Below, piece after piece: positions 1 through 6,095 of a stretch of 15,504 bases of DNA. Source of the DNA: Rickettsiales bacterium (GTDB lineage Bacteria; Pseudomonadota; Alphaproteobacteria; Rickettsiales; UBA3002); NCBI GenBank assembly GCA_027489915.1, contig JAIXZB010000159.1:1-15504 (forward strand), read 5' to 3'. Under the pieces are notes generated by a model. It did no database searches. It was not told the DNA's origin and saw only the letters and a list, made by a program, of their open reading frames with translations. Each line of letters starts with the position of its first letter. Within the stretch, counting starts at the first letter, position 1. Position numbers and translations under genes: made by a program.

Positions 1-1
1 T

Positions 2-391
2 CCCAGTGGTGCGCGTATTATTTATAGCGAAGCCTCCACCGCCATCACCAAAGATCTAAAAAAACATATTGAAGGACTTCAATTGCTGCTTGGCACAAGC
101 GGCACACATGCAATGCTTACTATCGACTTTTCTCTTAAAAATGTGCCTTTTATTTCCGAAATCACTATTGCGAAATTTAATCCAGAACACCCTAACTATA
201 AAGGTTCAGCTCAGGCGTTTGAGAAGCTCAATGGCATGCTCGGAAAACACACCCCAAACCTCATGAAATTTGGTGGCATGGAGAGCGCACGCGATGCTCA
301 CAAGGGAAACTGGGTATTCGACACCGAACAGGTGCAGATTATTACTTCAAAACTGCCAACCGTCGCAGAAAAAGTAGCTGGGCGTGCTTAG
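2..391 (+). CDS. Unrecognised protein, C-terminal part (gene cut by left window edge)
   Basis: An open frame enters from the left edge and ends at TAG 389-391, giving about 129 residues of the C-terminus. An internal ATG at 83 is in frame, but the frame is open upstream of it (it reads PSGARIIYSEASTAITKDLK), so the true start almost certainly lies outside the window. The visible part is soluble, with mixed helix and strand character, no membrane segment and no motif I recognise. It includes a segment reading FISEITIAKFNPEHPNYKG. The stop overlaps the stop of hldD on the other strand. I do not recognise the family and assign no function. That this is a real gene is supported by the continuous frame and the tight convergent junction. 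Confidence 0.6.
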   Translation, partial: PSGARIIYSEASTAITKDLKKHIEGLQLLLGTSGTHAMLTIDFSLKNVPFISEITIAKFNPEHPNYKGSAQAFEKLNGMLGKHTPNLMKFGGMESARDAHKGNWVFDTEQVQIITSKLPTVAEKVAGRA

Positions 392-1380
392 AAATACTTA
401 TCTGCCGCACTTAAGTATTGCTGTACATAATCCTTTATACCATCCTCCAAACTGGTGAAGGGCGTAGTATATCCCGCCGCACGCAATTTATCGATTTTGG
501 CTTCGGTGAAATACTGGTATTTGGGCTTGAGCGTTTCCGGCATATCGAAATAGGTAATGGCAGGGGTTTTGCCGAGTGCAGTAAACACTGCATTCGCTAA
601 ATCCTTGAAGCTACGCGCCTGCCCCGATCCCACGTTGAATACACCCGAGACTTTGGGATTTTTGAGCAGCCACTGAATCACATGCGCGCAGTCTTTCACG
701 TAAATGAAATCGCGCATCTGGCCGCCGTCAGGGTATTTGGGGTTATAGGATTTGAACAGATGCACGGGCCTACCCTGCTCTGCATGCGGGTAGATATTGC
801 ACGCCACCGATTTTTGTTCGCCCTTATGGTATTCATTGGGTCCATATACGTTGAAAAACCGCAGCCCCACCCATTGCGGCGGTGTGGGGTCGCCGCGTTC
901 CAGCGCCAGCGCAATATACTGGTCAAACAGCCATTTGCTCCAGCCGTAAGGGTTGAGTGGACGCAATTTGCCCAGATAATCCTTGCTGATGTCATCCACA
1001 AACCCCGCCGAGCCGTCACCATATGTTGCAGCAGAGGAAGCGTAAATAAATGGCACTTGGTGCGATGTCGCCCATTGCCATAGCTGGCGCGAAAGGGTGA
1101 AGTTATTTTGCAAAATGAAATCGACATTGGTTTCTGTGGTCGAAGAGCTTGCGCCCATGTGCAATATGCCACCAATTTCTGCCGAATGGCTCTCTAACCA
1201 AGGGGTAAGTTCGGCTGGGCTGATAATTTCAAAAATACGGTGTTTGGCAAGGTTGCGCCATTTATCGGTTGAACCAAACTGATCGCACACCACAATGCTG
1301 TATTCGCTGCTTTCCGCCAGCATGCCCGCAACCACCGAGCCAATAAACCCCGCACCACCCGTCACCAAAATACGCTTCAT
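388..1380 (-). CDS. hldD: ADP-L-glycero-D-manno-heptose 6-epimerase
   Basis: HldD (RfaD) converts ADP-D-glycero-beta-D-manno-heptose to the L-glycero form used to build the inner core of lipopolysaccharide; it is a cytosolic extended short-chain dehydrogenase/reductase. The 330-residue product (E. coli: 310) starts with the Rossmann motif GGAGFIG at residues 8-14. It has Ser116 in the YASSAATYG segment, the YxxxK pair Tyr145/Lys149 (YGWSK) and the HldD-specific NVYGPNEYHKG block at 177-187, where Lys186 matches the second catalytic base of the E. coli enzyme. RDFIYVKD (223-230) is also typical. I chose the ATG at 1378-1380 because it begins directly with MKRILVTGGAGF and has an AGGGAG ribosome site six bases upstream; the frame stays open to 1431, but those 17 extra residues do not fit the family. 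LPS heptose use is inferred from the family. Confidence 0.93.
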   Translation of the reverse strand: MKRILVTGGAGFIGSVVAGMLAESSEYSIVVCDQFGSTDKWRNLAKHRIFEIISPAELTPWLESHSAEIGGILHMGASSSTTETNVDFILQNNFTLSRQLWQWATSHQVPFIYASSAATYGDGSAGFVDDISKDYLGKLRPLNPYGWSKWLFDQYIALALERGDPTPPQWVGLRFFNVYGPNEYHKGEQKSVACNIYPHAEQGRPVHLFKSYNPKYPDGGQMRDFIYVKDCAHVIQWLLKNPKVSGVFNVGSGQARSFKDLANAVFTALGKTPAITYFDMPETLKPKYQYFTEAKIDKLRAAGYTTPFTSLEDGIKDYVQQYLSAADKYF

Positions 1381-1545
1381 TTTTTTCTCCCTATTTTTAG
1401 GTAGTAAGCCATAAAATATGGTTTTTTTCAAGGGAATAGGGGAAAGTGGGGGTGTAGAGCATTGCGTATCGTGGATAGGGATGGCTTTTAAGCATCTTCT
1501 GCACTATCTATTCTTTATGTTTCACCCTTAACCACCCATACTCAA
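1381..1545. other. Intergenic region between divergent hldD and ubiK
   Basis: This 165-base gap must hold the promoters of both hldD (leftward) and ubiK (rightward). The hldD ribosome site AGGGAG (CTCCCT at 1387-1392 on the plus strand) is clear. On the minus strand a TTGAAA near 1430 could be a -35 element, but no good -10 element lies at the right distance. A small dyad, CCATA-AAA-TATGG, lies at 1409-1421. I see no convincing rightward promoter for ubiK. Confidence 0.5.
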
Positions 1546-1815
1546 ATGCAGGTAAATGACATGATGAAAGACTCTAAACTCTTTGAAGATATGGCGAAAA
1601 TGGCAACGTCTGCAGCTGGCACCTTCATGGATATGAAGCGTGAGATAGAAGCGTCTGTGCATAGCCATATCGAGTCGTATCTTGCTCGCACCTCGCTTGT
1701 GACACGCGATGAATTTGAAGTGGTCAAAGCGATGGCCGAAAAAGCACGCAGCGAAAATGAAGCACTGCGCGCCGAGCTTGAGGCATTGAAATCCAGCAAG
1801 GGTAAAAAATCCTAG
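1546..1815 (+). CDS. ubiK: UbiK-like ubiquinone biosynthesis accessory factor (BMFP family)
   Basis: Small protein of 89 residues (E. coli UbiK/YqiC: about 96) of the BMFP family, formerly DUF526. In E. coli UbiK assists the soluble Ubi complex in aerobic ubiquinone synthesis and associates with lipids. The N-terminal part (residues 9-35, LFEDMAKMATSAAGTF...) is the amphipathic helix typical of the family. The core LVTRDEFEVVKAMAEKARSENEALRAELEALK (two parts, about residues 51-82) is the conserved C-terminal coiled coil that mediates trimer formation, and the tail is lysine-rich. Two starts compete. ATG 1546 has no visible ribosome site; ATG 1561 (MMKDSKLF...) has AGG eight bases upstream and would shorten the protein by five residues. 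In other alphaproteobacteria this gene often lies near ybjN-like and proC genes; here lemA and a protease gene intervene. Confidence 0.85.
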   Translation: MQVNDMMKDSKLFEDMAKMATSAAGTFMDMKREIEASVHSHIESYLARTSLVTRDEFEVVKAMAEKARSENEALRAELEALKSSKGKKS

Positions 1816-1865
1816 TAACGCACACTGCGCTATTGTACTGTGCATGCCTAAATTAGAGGGGTGTT

Positions 1866-2432
1866 ATGAGTGGTATCTGGATTATTCTTGGCGTAATAGC
1901 CGTTATCGCGTTGTTCCTTATTGTTATCTATAATCGCTTGGTTGCACTTCGCCAAAACCGCGAAAATGCTTTTGCGGATATCGATGTTCAGCTCTTGCAG
2001 CGTGCCGACTTAGTGCCGAACCTCATTGAAACCGTCAAAGGCTACGCCACGCACGAAAAGCAGTTGTTTGAAAATGTCACCAATGCCCGCGCCAGCGCCA
2101 TGGGTGGCGGCACGGTGAATGAAAAAATTGCAGCCAACGAGCAGCTCTCAGGCGCACTCATGAACCTCATGGCAGTTGCCGAAAATTACCCCGCCCTCAA
2201 AGCCGATGCGAACTTCGCGCAGCTGCAATCCGAGCTTTCCGCGCTCGAAGGCACCATTGCTGCCGCTCGGCGTTTCTTCAATAATGCCACGGGTGAATTC
2301 AACACCGCCATACAGCAATTTCCCGCCGTGTTATTTGCGCGCTCATTTGGTTTCATAGAGCAGCCTTTCTTCGAACTGGATGCCGCCAAAAAAGCCGAGG
2401 TGCAAACGCCACCTAAAGTCTCGTTCAGCTAG
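1866..2432 (+). CDS. lemA: LemA family membrane protein
   Basis: LemA family protein of 188 residues. The order is typical: an N-terminal membrane anchor (about residues 4-22), then YNRLVALRQNREN, the hallmark ADIDVQLLQRADLVPNL block (37-53) and VKGYATHEKQLFENVTNAR, followed by helices with YPALKADANFAQLQSEL, IAAARRFFNNATGEFN and IQQFPAVLFARSFGF. The family forms a long helical bundle on the periplasmic or outer face of the membrane. Its biochemical role is unsettled, and it is repeatedly found next to HtpX-like M48 proteases, as here. An AGAGGGG ribosome site precedes the ATG. The stop lies 12 bases before the protease start, so the two are very likely co-transcribed. Function beyond family membership is not shown by the sequence. 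Confidence 0.93.
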   Translation: MSGIWIILGVIAVIALFLIVIYNRLVALRQNRENAFADIDVQLLQRADLVPNLIETVKGYATHEKQLFENVTNARASAMGGGTVNEKIAANEQLSGALMNLMAVAENYPALKADANFAQLQSELSALEGTIAAARRFFNNATGEFNTAIQQFPAVLFARSFGFIEQPFFELDAAKKAEVQTPPKVSFS

Positions 2433-2444
2433 TCGGGGTCGCAC

Positions 2445-3467
2445 GTGGCCTTTGGCTCTGTCGGCCTAAAAACCCATATCTGGAATAACCATCTGGCAAG
2501 TGCGTTTTTGCTGATATGCTATCCGCTGCTTGTCTTGTTGCTCACTTATGGTGTGTGCGTGTTGCTTGCCTTTTCTTCAGATGGAACTGCGCAACAACCC
2601 TATGCGCCCAACATCAATCCGTGGCTGCAGGGGCTTATGTTCGCACAAAGCGCGGCCCCCTTTGTTATTGGTGCCGTGGCCTTATGGTATGTAATCGCCA
2701 CCCTCCTGCACCGCCATATTATCAATTCCGTTACCCATGCCAATGGCGTTAGCCGCACGCAAGAGCCAAAACTTTACAGCCTGCTTGAGAATCTTTGCAT
2801 CTCGCGTGGGCTTCCCATGCCACATTTGGCGATTATTGAAACGCCACAACTCAATGCATTTGCTAGTGGCCTGCGCCCTGCAAATGCACAGGTAACGGTC
2901 ACGCGTGGGCTGCTTGATACTCTGAATGATGACGAGCTTGAGGCCGTGCTCGCGCATGAATTATCACACATCATCAACCGCGATATTCAGCTGCTTATTA
3001 TCTCTGCCGTGTTTGTTGGTCTACTCGCATTCTTGTGCGAAGCAAGCTGGCGCATGCTGCGCTATGGCAGTAGCGATAGCAAAAAAGGCGCGCAGCTTAT
3101 ATTTGCTATCGCGGTTGTATCATCGGTAGGCTACCTGCTCTCCATCCTGCTGCGCTTTGCGCTGTCGCGTAAACGCGAGTATATGGCCGATGCAGGGGCC
3201 GTTGAGCTCACTAAAAACCCCGATGCGATGGTACGCGCGCTCGACAAAATCTCAGGTAAATCCGAGATGCCCGATGTGCCTGCGGATTTTAAAGAAATGA
3301 TGATTGATTATCCCCGCACAGGACTGTTCGGATTGTTTTCCACACACCCGCCCATCGAAGATCGTATCAGCGTGCTTCGTGCTTACGGAGGTGCAACAAC
3401 GGATATTGCGCCACGCATTCGCCCTAAGCGCTCACCTTGGGAAAAGCGCCGCGATATCTGGAAGTGA
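2445..3467 (+). CDS. M48 family zinc metalloprotease (HtpX/Ste24-like), membrane-bound
   Basis: Integral-membrane zinc protease of 340 residues. The catalytic motif HELSH is at 171-175 (ligands His171 and His175, base Glu172), and Glu245 in KREYMADAGA is the probable third zinc ligand. The end of the domain, FSTHPPIEDRISVLRAY (298-314), is the M48 C-terminal signature. Hydrophobic segments lie at about 18-44, 66-88, 181-200 and 215-238, so the active site should sit at the cytosolic face, as in HtpX. Such proteases degrade damaged or misfolded membrane proteins. The start is GTG with GGGGT upstream; no ATG nearby fits. The LemA-M48 pairing is common and suggests that LemA partners or regulates the protease, which is inference. 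It is longer than E. coli HtpX (293 residues) because of an extended N-terminus and tail, so I do not assign the htpX symbol. Confidence 0.92.
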   Translation: MAFGSVGLKTHIWNNHLASAFLLICYPLLVLLLTYGVCVLLAFSSDGTAQQPYAPNINPWLQGLMFAQSAAPFVIGAVALWYVIATLLHRHIINSVTHANGVSRTQEPKLYSLLENLCISRGLPMPHLAIIETPQLNAFASGLRPANAQVTVTRGLLDTLNDDELEAVLAHELSHIINRDIQLLIISAVFVGLLAFLCEASWRMLRYGSSDSKKGAQLIFAIAVVSSVGYLLSILLRFALSRKREYMADAGAVELTKNPDAMVRALDKISGKSEMPDVPADFKEMMIDYPRTGLFGLFSTHPPIEDRISVLRAYGGATTDIAPRIRPKRSPWEKRRDIWK

Positions 3468-3652
3468 GTGAAAAAATGTAAGCACCACCGTGGGTCACTT
3501 AGACCCATCATAAGGTGGTTAAAAATGCATCTACACCACTATATATAGTAAAAAAGTGATTTTTGCGATAGCTATTTTTTAACCATGTGTTTTAATCTGT
3601 TTCAACACACATACAGGTAGTTCCCATGTGTGGCACATAACAGGGAGACACT
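3468..3652 (+). promoter_or_regulatory. Intergenic region with nested stem-loop and dyads upstream of the ybjN-like operon
   Basis: A nested inverted repeat lies just after the protease gene: outer arms ACCACC (3484-3489) and GGTGGT (3514-3519) enclose TGGGTC (3491-3496), a five-base loop and GACCCA (3502-3507). No T-tract follows on the plus strand, so it is not a standard terminator. Further on are a 12-bp palindrome ACTATATATAGT (3538-3549), a dyad ATGTGT (3585-3590) / ACACAT (3607-3612) and a second CATGTGT at 3625. The ribosome site AGGGAG precedes the start at 3653. The promoter of the downstream operon must be here, but I cannot pick a convincing -35/-10 pair. Confidence 0.45.
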
Positions 3653-4156
3653 ATGACCGCTGTTGCATTTGACTCGGATTCCTTGCGCACCAATCCACTT
3701 GATATCGCCGAACAACTCATCCTCGACCGCGAATGGTTATGCGACCGTCCGGTAGAAGAAGAACTTGTCGCCGAGGTACAATCAAGCTGGTGTAATTACC
3801 GTATCTGGTTCACCTGGCAGCCCGATTTAGGGGTGCTGATTTTCTCCTGTGCCTACGACATCAAAATCCACGAAAAGCACCGTGCTAAGCTTTACCCTCT
3901 GCTTGCTGCAGTGAACGAGAAATTATGGCTCGGGCATTTCGATTTATCGAGCGAAGACGGGGTGATTATGTATCGCCATGCGCAGTTACTGCGCGGTGCA
4001 AGCGGTGCTTCACCCGAGCAGCTCGAAGATCTGCTCGATATTGCTATCACCGAATGCAATCGTTTCTTCCCTGCATTCCAGTCGGTACTGTGGGGCGGTA
4101 ACACGCATCACGAAGCGCTGGAGATTGCATTGCTGGACACAGTGGGCGAAGCCTAG
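3653..4156 (+). CDS. YbjN domain-containing protein
   Basis: A 167-residue protein of the alphaproteobacterial YbjN-domain family, related to the type III secretion chaperone-like fold. The family pattern is clear: NPLDIAEQLILDREWLCDRP near the N-terminus, WCNYRIWFTWQPDLGVLIFSC in two strands, LLAAVNEKLWLGHFDL (83-98), YRHAQLLRGASGASPEQLEDLLDIAITECNRFFPAFQSVLWGG (about 107-149) and a conserved end DTVGEA. In E. coli YbjN affects motility and stress responses through an unknown mechanism; the alphaproteobacterial role is not established. The start has AGGGAG upstream with good spacing. It is the first gene of a tight group: 12 bases to the next gene, then three bases to proC. It is probably cytosolic; no signal peptide or membrane segment is seen. 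Confidence 0.9.
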   Translation: MTAVAFDSDSLRTNPLDIAEQLILDREWLCDRPVEEELVAEVQSSWCNYRIWFTWQPDLGVLIFSCAYDIKIHEKHRAKLYPLLAAVNEKLWLGHFDLSSEDGVIMYRHAQLLRGASGASPEQLEDLLDIAITECNRFFPAFQSVLWGGNTHHEALEIALLDTVGEA

Positions 4157-4168
4157 TACTCTGTAAGC

Positions 4169-4573
4169 ATGACTGAATTGCACACACAAGCAGCGCTGCT
4201 TACGCTGCACAAGAAGCTTATGGCCGCACTCACCGCCCATGAAGGCAGTACATGGAAAGAGGTGCGCAGCGAACTTCATATCCAGCATCAGGAACTGCCT
4301 GTGTGGGTGCTCTTATATGAAGATGCCGATCCAGTAGAAGTCCATGATATCTTCCGCCGCACCGTGGTTCCTTTCATCGATCTCATCTGCAACACCCAAT
4401 TATCGCTCATGTATTTCATGGTCAAAAATGGCGAGCGTTTCCACCTCGACTATCTGGAATCCACCACTCATATACTGAGTGCCAGCGGTAGCCGCGAGGC
4501 ACTTGGCATCTGGCAAAAAGAAAGCAAACGCCATTTTTGGATGTTCAACGCCACCCATTCAGGGCGCGAGTAA
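4169..4573 (+). CDS. Unrecognised small protein between ybjN-like gene and proC
   Basis: A 134-residue protein I do not recognise. The first 45 residues look helical (HTQAALLTLHKKLMAALTAH...). The middle is strand-rich (LPVWVLLYEDADPVEVHDIFRR, SLMYFMVKNGERFHLDYL), and the end (EALGIWQKESKRHFWMF) is aromatic and basic. No signal peptide, membrane segment or catalytic motif is visible. It starts 12 bases after the ybjN-like gene, without a clear ribosome site, and ends three bases before the GTG of proC. It is therefore almost certainly in one transcript with them and probably translationally coupled. Codon use resembles its neighbours, with no sign of recent transfer. It could be a diverged YbjN-like or chaperone-like fold, but that is only a guess from size and position. 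Confidence 0.75.
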   Translation: MTELHTQAALLTLHKKLMAALTAHEGSTWKEVRSELHIQHQELPVWVLLYEDADPVEVHDIFRRTVVPFIDLICNTQLSLMYFMVKNGERFHLDYLESTTHILSASGSREALGIWQKESKRHFWMFNATHSGRE

Positions 4574-4576
4574 ACG

Positions 4577-5398
4577 GTGACAGGTTCCCTCATATGCATC
4601 ATTGGTGGCGGTCAAATGGGCGGCGCCATGGCGCACGGATTTGTTGCTTCGGGTAGTCCCGCTTCTTCGGTAACGATTATTGAACCAAATGCCGATAAAT
4701 GCGCACAATACAAGGCAGAAAGTTTTTCGGTTTTCACATCGCTTAGCGATGTTCCTTCCACCTACGCTCCCCATGTCACAGTGCTCGCCATAAAGCCTCA
4801 AGCGGTTGCTGAATCCGCTGCTGCAATCGGTAATTTTTATGCAGCGCGGCCAGCGCATATGGTTATATCCATCCTTGCAGGCACACCCATTGCGCGCCTT
4901 GCTCAGATACTGGGCAATAAAGCTCCCATCATTCGCGCCATGCCTAATACTCCCGCACTCATAGGCGAAGGCATCACCGCATGCGTCGCAAGCAACACTG
5001 TCAGTTTCGATGCGCGCATCATGGCCACCGACCTGCTCGCAGGGATTGGCGAAGTGGTGTGGCTTGAGCATGAATCCCAGATAGATATTGCCACCGCCAT
5101 TTCTGGTTCTGGCCCCGCTTATATGTTTCATGTTTTGGAATGTCTTGTCGAAAGTGCAGTTGCGCATGGGCTTGATGCAAATGTTGCGCGCGCACTTTCC
5201 ATCCACACCATGCGTGGCTCAGCATTGCTTGCTAGCGAATCCTCCGATGCGCTTTCGGTGCTACGTCAGAATGTCACCAGCAAAGGCGGTACCACCGAAG
5301 CCGCACTCAACGTGCTTATGCCTGTGCTGCCTAATGTATTTAGAACCGCTATAGACGCAGCGATTACTCGGGCAAAGGCGTTAGCAGAAGTCAAATAA
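4577..5398 (+). CDS. proC: Pyrroline-5-carboxylate reductase
   Basis: Last step of proline synthesis: reduces delta-1-pyrroline-5-carboxylate to proline with NAD(P)H in the cytosol. The 273 residues match the family length. Near the N-terminus is the dinucleotide motif GGGQMGGAM (10-18), followed by the strand VTVLAIKPQAV typical of the Rossmann domain, then IIRAMPNTPALIGEG. The C-terminal signature SGSGPAYMFH, the helical dimer domain (ESAVAHGLDANVARAL) and VTSKGGTTEAALNVL complete the enzyme; the last block forms part of the active site. The start is GTG at 4577, three bases after the upstream stop, with an AGGGCGCGAG purine-rich stretch that may serve as ribosome site. The operon with a YbjN-like protein recurs in alphaproteobacteria. 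No obvious terminator follows; the next gene has its own promoter. Confidence 0.96.
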   Translation: MTGSLICIIGGGQMGGAMAHGFVASGSPASSVTIIEPNADKCAQYKAESFSVFTSLSDVPSTYAPHVTVLAIKPQAVAESAAAIGNFYAARPAHMVISILAGTPIARLAQILGNKAPIIRAMPNTPALIGEGITACVASNTVSFDARIMATDLLAGIGEVVWLEHESQIDIATAISGSGPAYMFHVLECLVESAVAHGLDANVARALSIHTMRGSALLASESSDALSVLRQNVTSKGGTTEAALNVLMPVLPNVFRTAIDAAITRAKALAEVK

Positions 5399-5430
5399 AT
5401 AATAAAAATCAATGTGATAATCAAAAATAT

Positions 5431-5443
5431 GTTGCAGCGCAAC
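5431..5443 (+). promoter_or_regulatory. Operator-like dyad 1 (GTTGC-AGC-GCAAC)
   Basis: Perfect inverted repeat with five-base arms and a three-base centre, seven bases upstream of the -35 element of the phasin promoter. It shares the TTGC...GCAA core with two further dyads in the same promoter. PhaR repressors of PHA-accumulating bacteria are known to bind TGC/GCA-type dyads at phasin promoters, so a PhaR-like regulator is the natural candidate (inference). Confidence 0.55.
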
Positions 5444-5449
5444 ATGGGC

Positions 5450-5478
5450 TTGACATTGGTTGCAACCTTCCCTATATT
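5450..5478 (+). promoter_or_regulatory. Sigma-70-type promoter of the phasin gene
   Basis: TTGACA (5450-5455) and TATATT (5473-5478) are separated by exactly 17 bases, a near-consensus housekeeping promoter. Transcription should start near 5485, giving a leader of about 50 bases with the AAGGAG ribosome site. This is the best promoter in the window. It suggests strong expression when not repressed by whatever binds the overlapping dyads. Confidence 0.8.
5458..5467 (+). promoter_or_regulatory. Operator-like dyad 2 (GGTTGCAACC) in promoter spacer
   Basis: Perfect 10-bp palindrome lying between the -35 and -10 elements. A protein bound here would block RNA polymerase directly. Same TTGC/GCAA core as the flanking dyads. 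Confidence 0.55.
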
Positions 5479-5487
5479 GCATCGCAA
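5477..5487 (+). promoter_or_regulatory. Operator-like dyad 3 (TTGC-ATC-GCAA) at -10/+1
   Basis: Inverted repeat with four-base arms and a three-base centre, overlapping the end of the -10 element and the expected transcription start. Third copy of the TTGC...GCAA motif within 57 bases; centres are about 25 and 20 bases apart. Confidence 0.5.
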
Positions 5488-5535
5488 CACGCTTAAGTGT
5501 AACCAAATTATACCTACAACCGCAAGGAGAGTACA

Positions 5536-6039
5536 ATGCAGAACTATAATGATATGATGAAGATGTGGTCGCAGTTCAAAGTGCCAGGCATGGAAAACAT
5601 GCAGATGCCGCAAATGCCAAAAATGGACCAAATGTTCAAAATGCCGCAAATGCCACAGATGCCAAAAATGGGTCAAGTGCCAAACATGGATATGAGCGCC
5701 GTAACCAATATGGGCAAGCGTAACATGGAAGCCTGTACCTCGGCAGCACAATGCGTGACCGAAGGCATGCAAACCGCAGCACGTCGTCAGTCCGAACTTG
5801 CGCGCGCTTCGGTTGAGAAGCTTCTCAAGACCAGCAAAGACATGTTGTCGGGTGGTTCACCTGAAATCAACACTGCCAAGCAAGCTGAATTTGCAAAGGC
5901 TATGATTGAACAATGCATGAGCAACCTCCGCGAAGTATCCGAGCTGTACAGCAAATCAAGCTTCGAAGCATTCGATGTGCTCAACAAGCGCGCGGCTCAG
6001 AACTTTGAAGAGCTGAGCAAGCTTGCTAAAGCTGCGTAA
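5536..6039 (+). CDS. Phasin family protein with Met-Pro-rich triplet repeat
   Basis: Phasin-like protein of 167 residues. Phasins coat polyhydroxyalkanoate granules; some relatives bind other hydrophobic surfaces. The family part is residues 58-165: NMGKRNMEACTSAAQCVTEGMQTAARRQSELAR, then long amphipathic helices (AKAMIEQCMSNLREVSELYSKSSFEAFDVLNKRAAQNFEEL), with an AKAA-type end. Unusually, residues 24-47 form a perfect three-residue periodicity with Met at 24, 27, 30, 33, 36, 39, 42 and 45, mostly MPQ or MPK; 12 Met fall within residues 19-53. The cysteines are at 67, 73 and 127. An AAGGAG ribosome site lies six bases before ATG. It is monocistronic, with its own promoter and terminator. No PHA synthase or depolymerase gene is in the window, so a granule role is inferred from family and promoter only. 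Confidence 0.85.
   Translation: MQNYNDMMKMWSQFKVPGMENMQMPQMPKMDQMFKMPQMPQMPKMGQVPNMDMSAVTNMGKRNMEACTSAAQCVTEGMQTAARRQSELARASVEKLLKTSKDMLSGGSPEINTAKQAEFAKAMIEQCMSNLREVSELYSKSSFEAFDVLNKRAAQNFEELSKLAKAA
5605..5676 (+). repeat. In-frame 9-bp tandem repeat encoding (Met-x-x)8
   Basis: Eight consecutive 9-base units, each beginning ATG and mostly ATGCC(G/A)CAA or ATGCCAAAA, within the phasin gene. The units are imperfect (one ATGTTCAAA, one ATGGACCAA, one ATGGGTCAA), so the array is not freshly expanded. It may still vary in copy number between strains. Confidence 0.85.
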
Positions 6040-6060
6040 ATAGCTTTCGCTCAACACACC

Positions 6061-6093
6061 AAGGGCGCTGTGCAAACAGCGCCCTTTTTGTTT
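6061..6093 (+). terminator. Intrinsic terminator of the phasin gene
   Basis: Perfect 11-bp stem (AAGGGCGCTGT, 6061-6071, with ACAGCGCCCTT, 6076-6086) closed by a GCAA tetraloop of the stable GNRA type. A T-rich tail TTTTTGTTTG begins at 6085. It lies 22 bases after the phasin stop. The minus-strand side lacks a T-tract, so it should not terminate the convergent kinase transcript. Confidence 0.93.
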
Positions 6094-6095
6094 GT

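Noticed and set aside
1409..1428. CCATA-AAA-TATGG followed by seven T as a terminator
   Set aside because: The stem has only five mostly A/T pairs and no plus-strand gene ends there.
1381..1431. Longer hldD start
   Set aside because: It adds 17 residues before MKRILVTGG and ignores the good AGGGAG ribosome site at the internal ATG.
5266..5772. 168-codon minus-strand frame rich in His, Leu and Trp
   Set aside because: It is the reverse complement of the Met-rich phasin repeat (ATG read backwards gives CAT, His) and of the proC end. No family motif.
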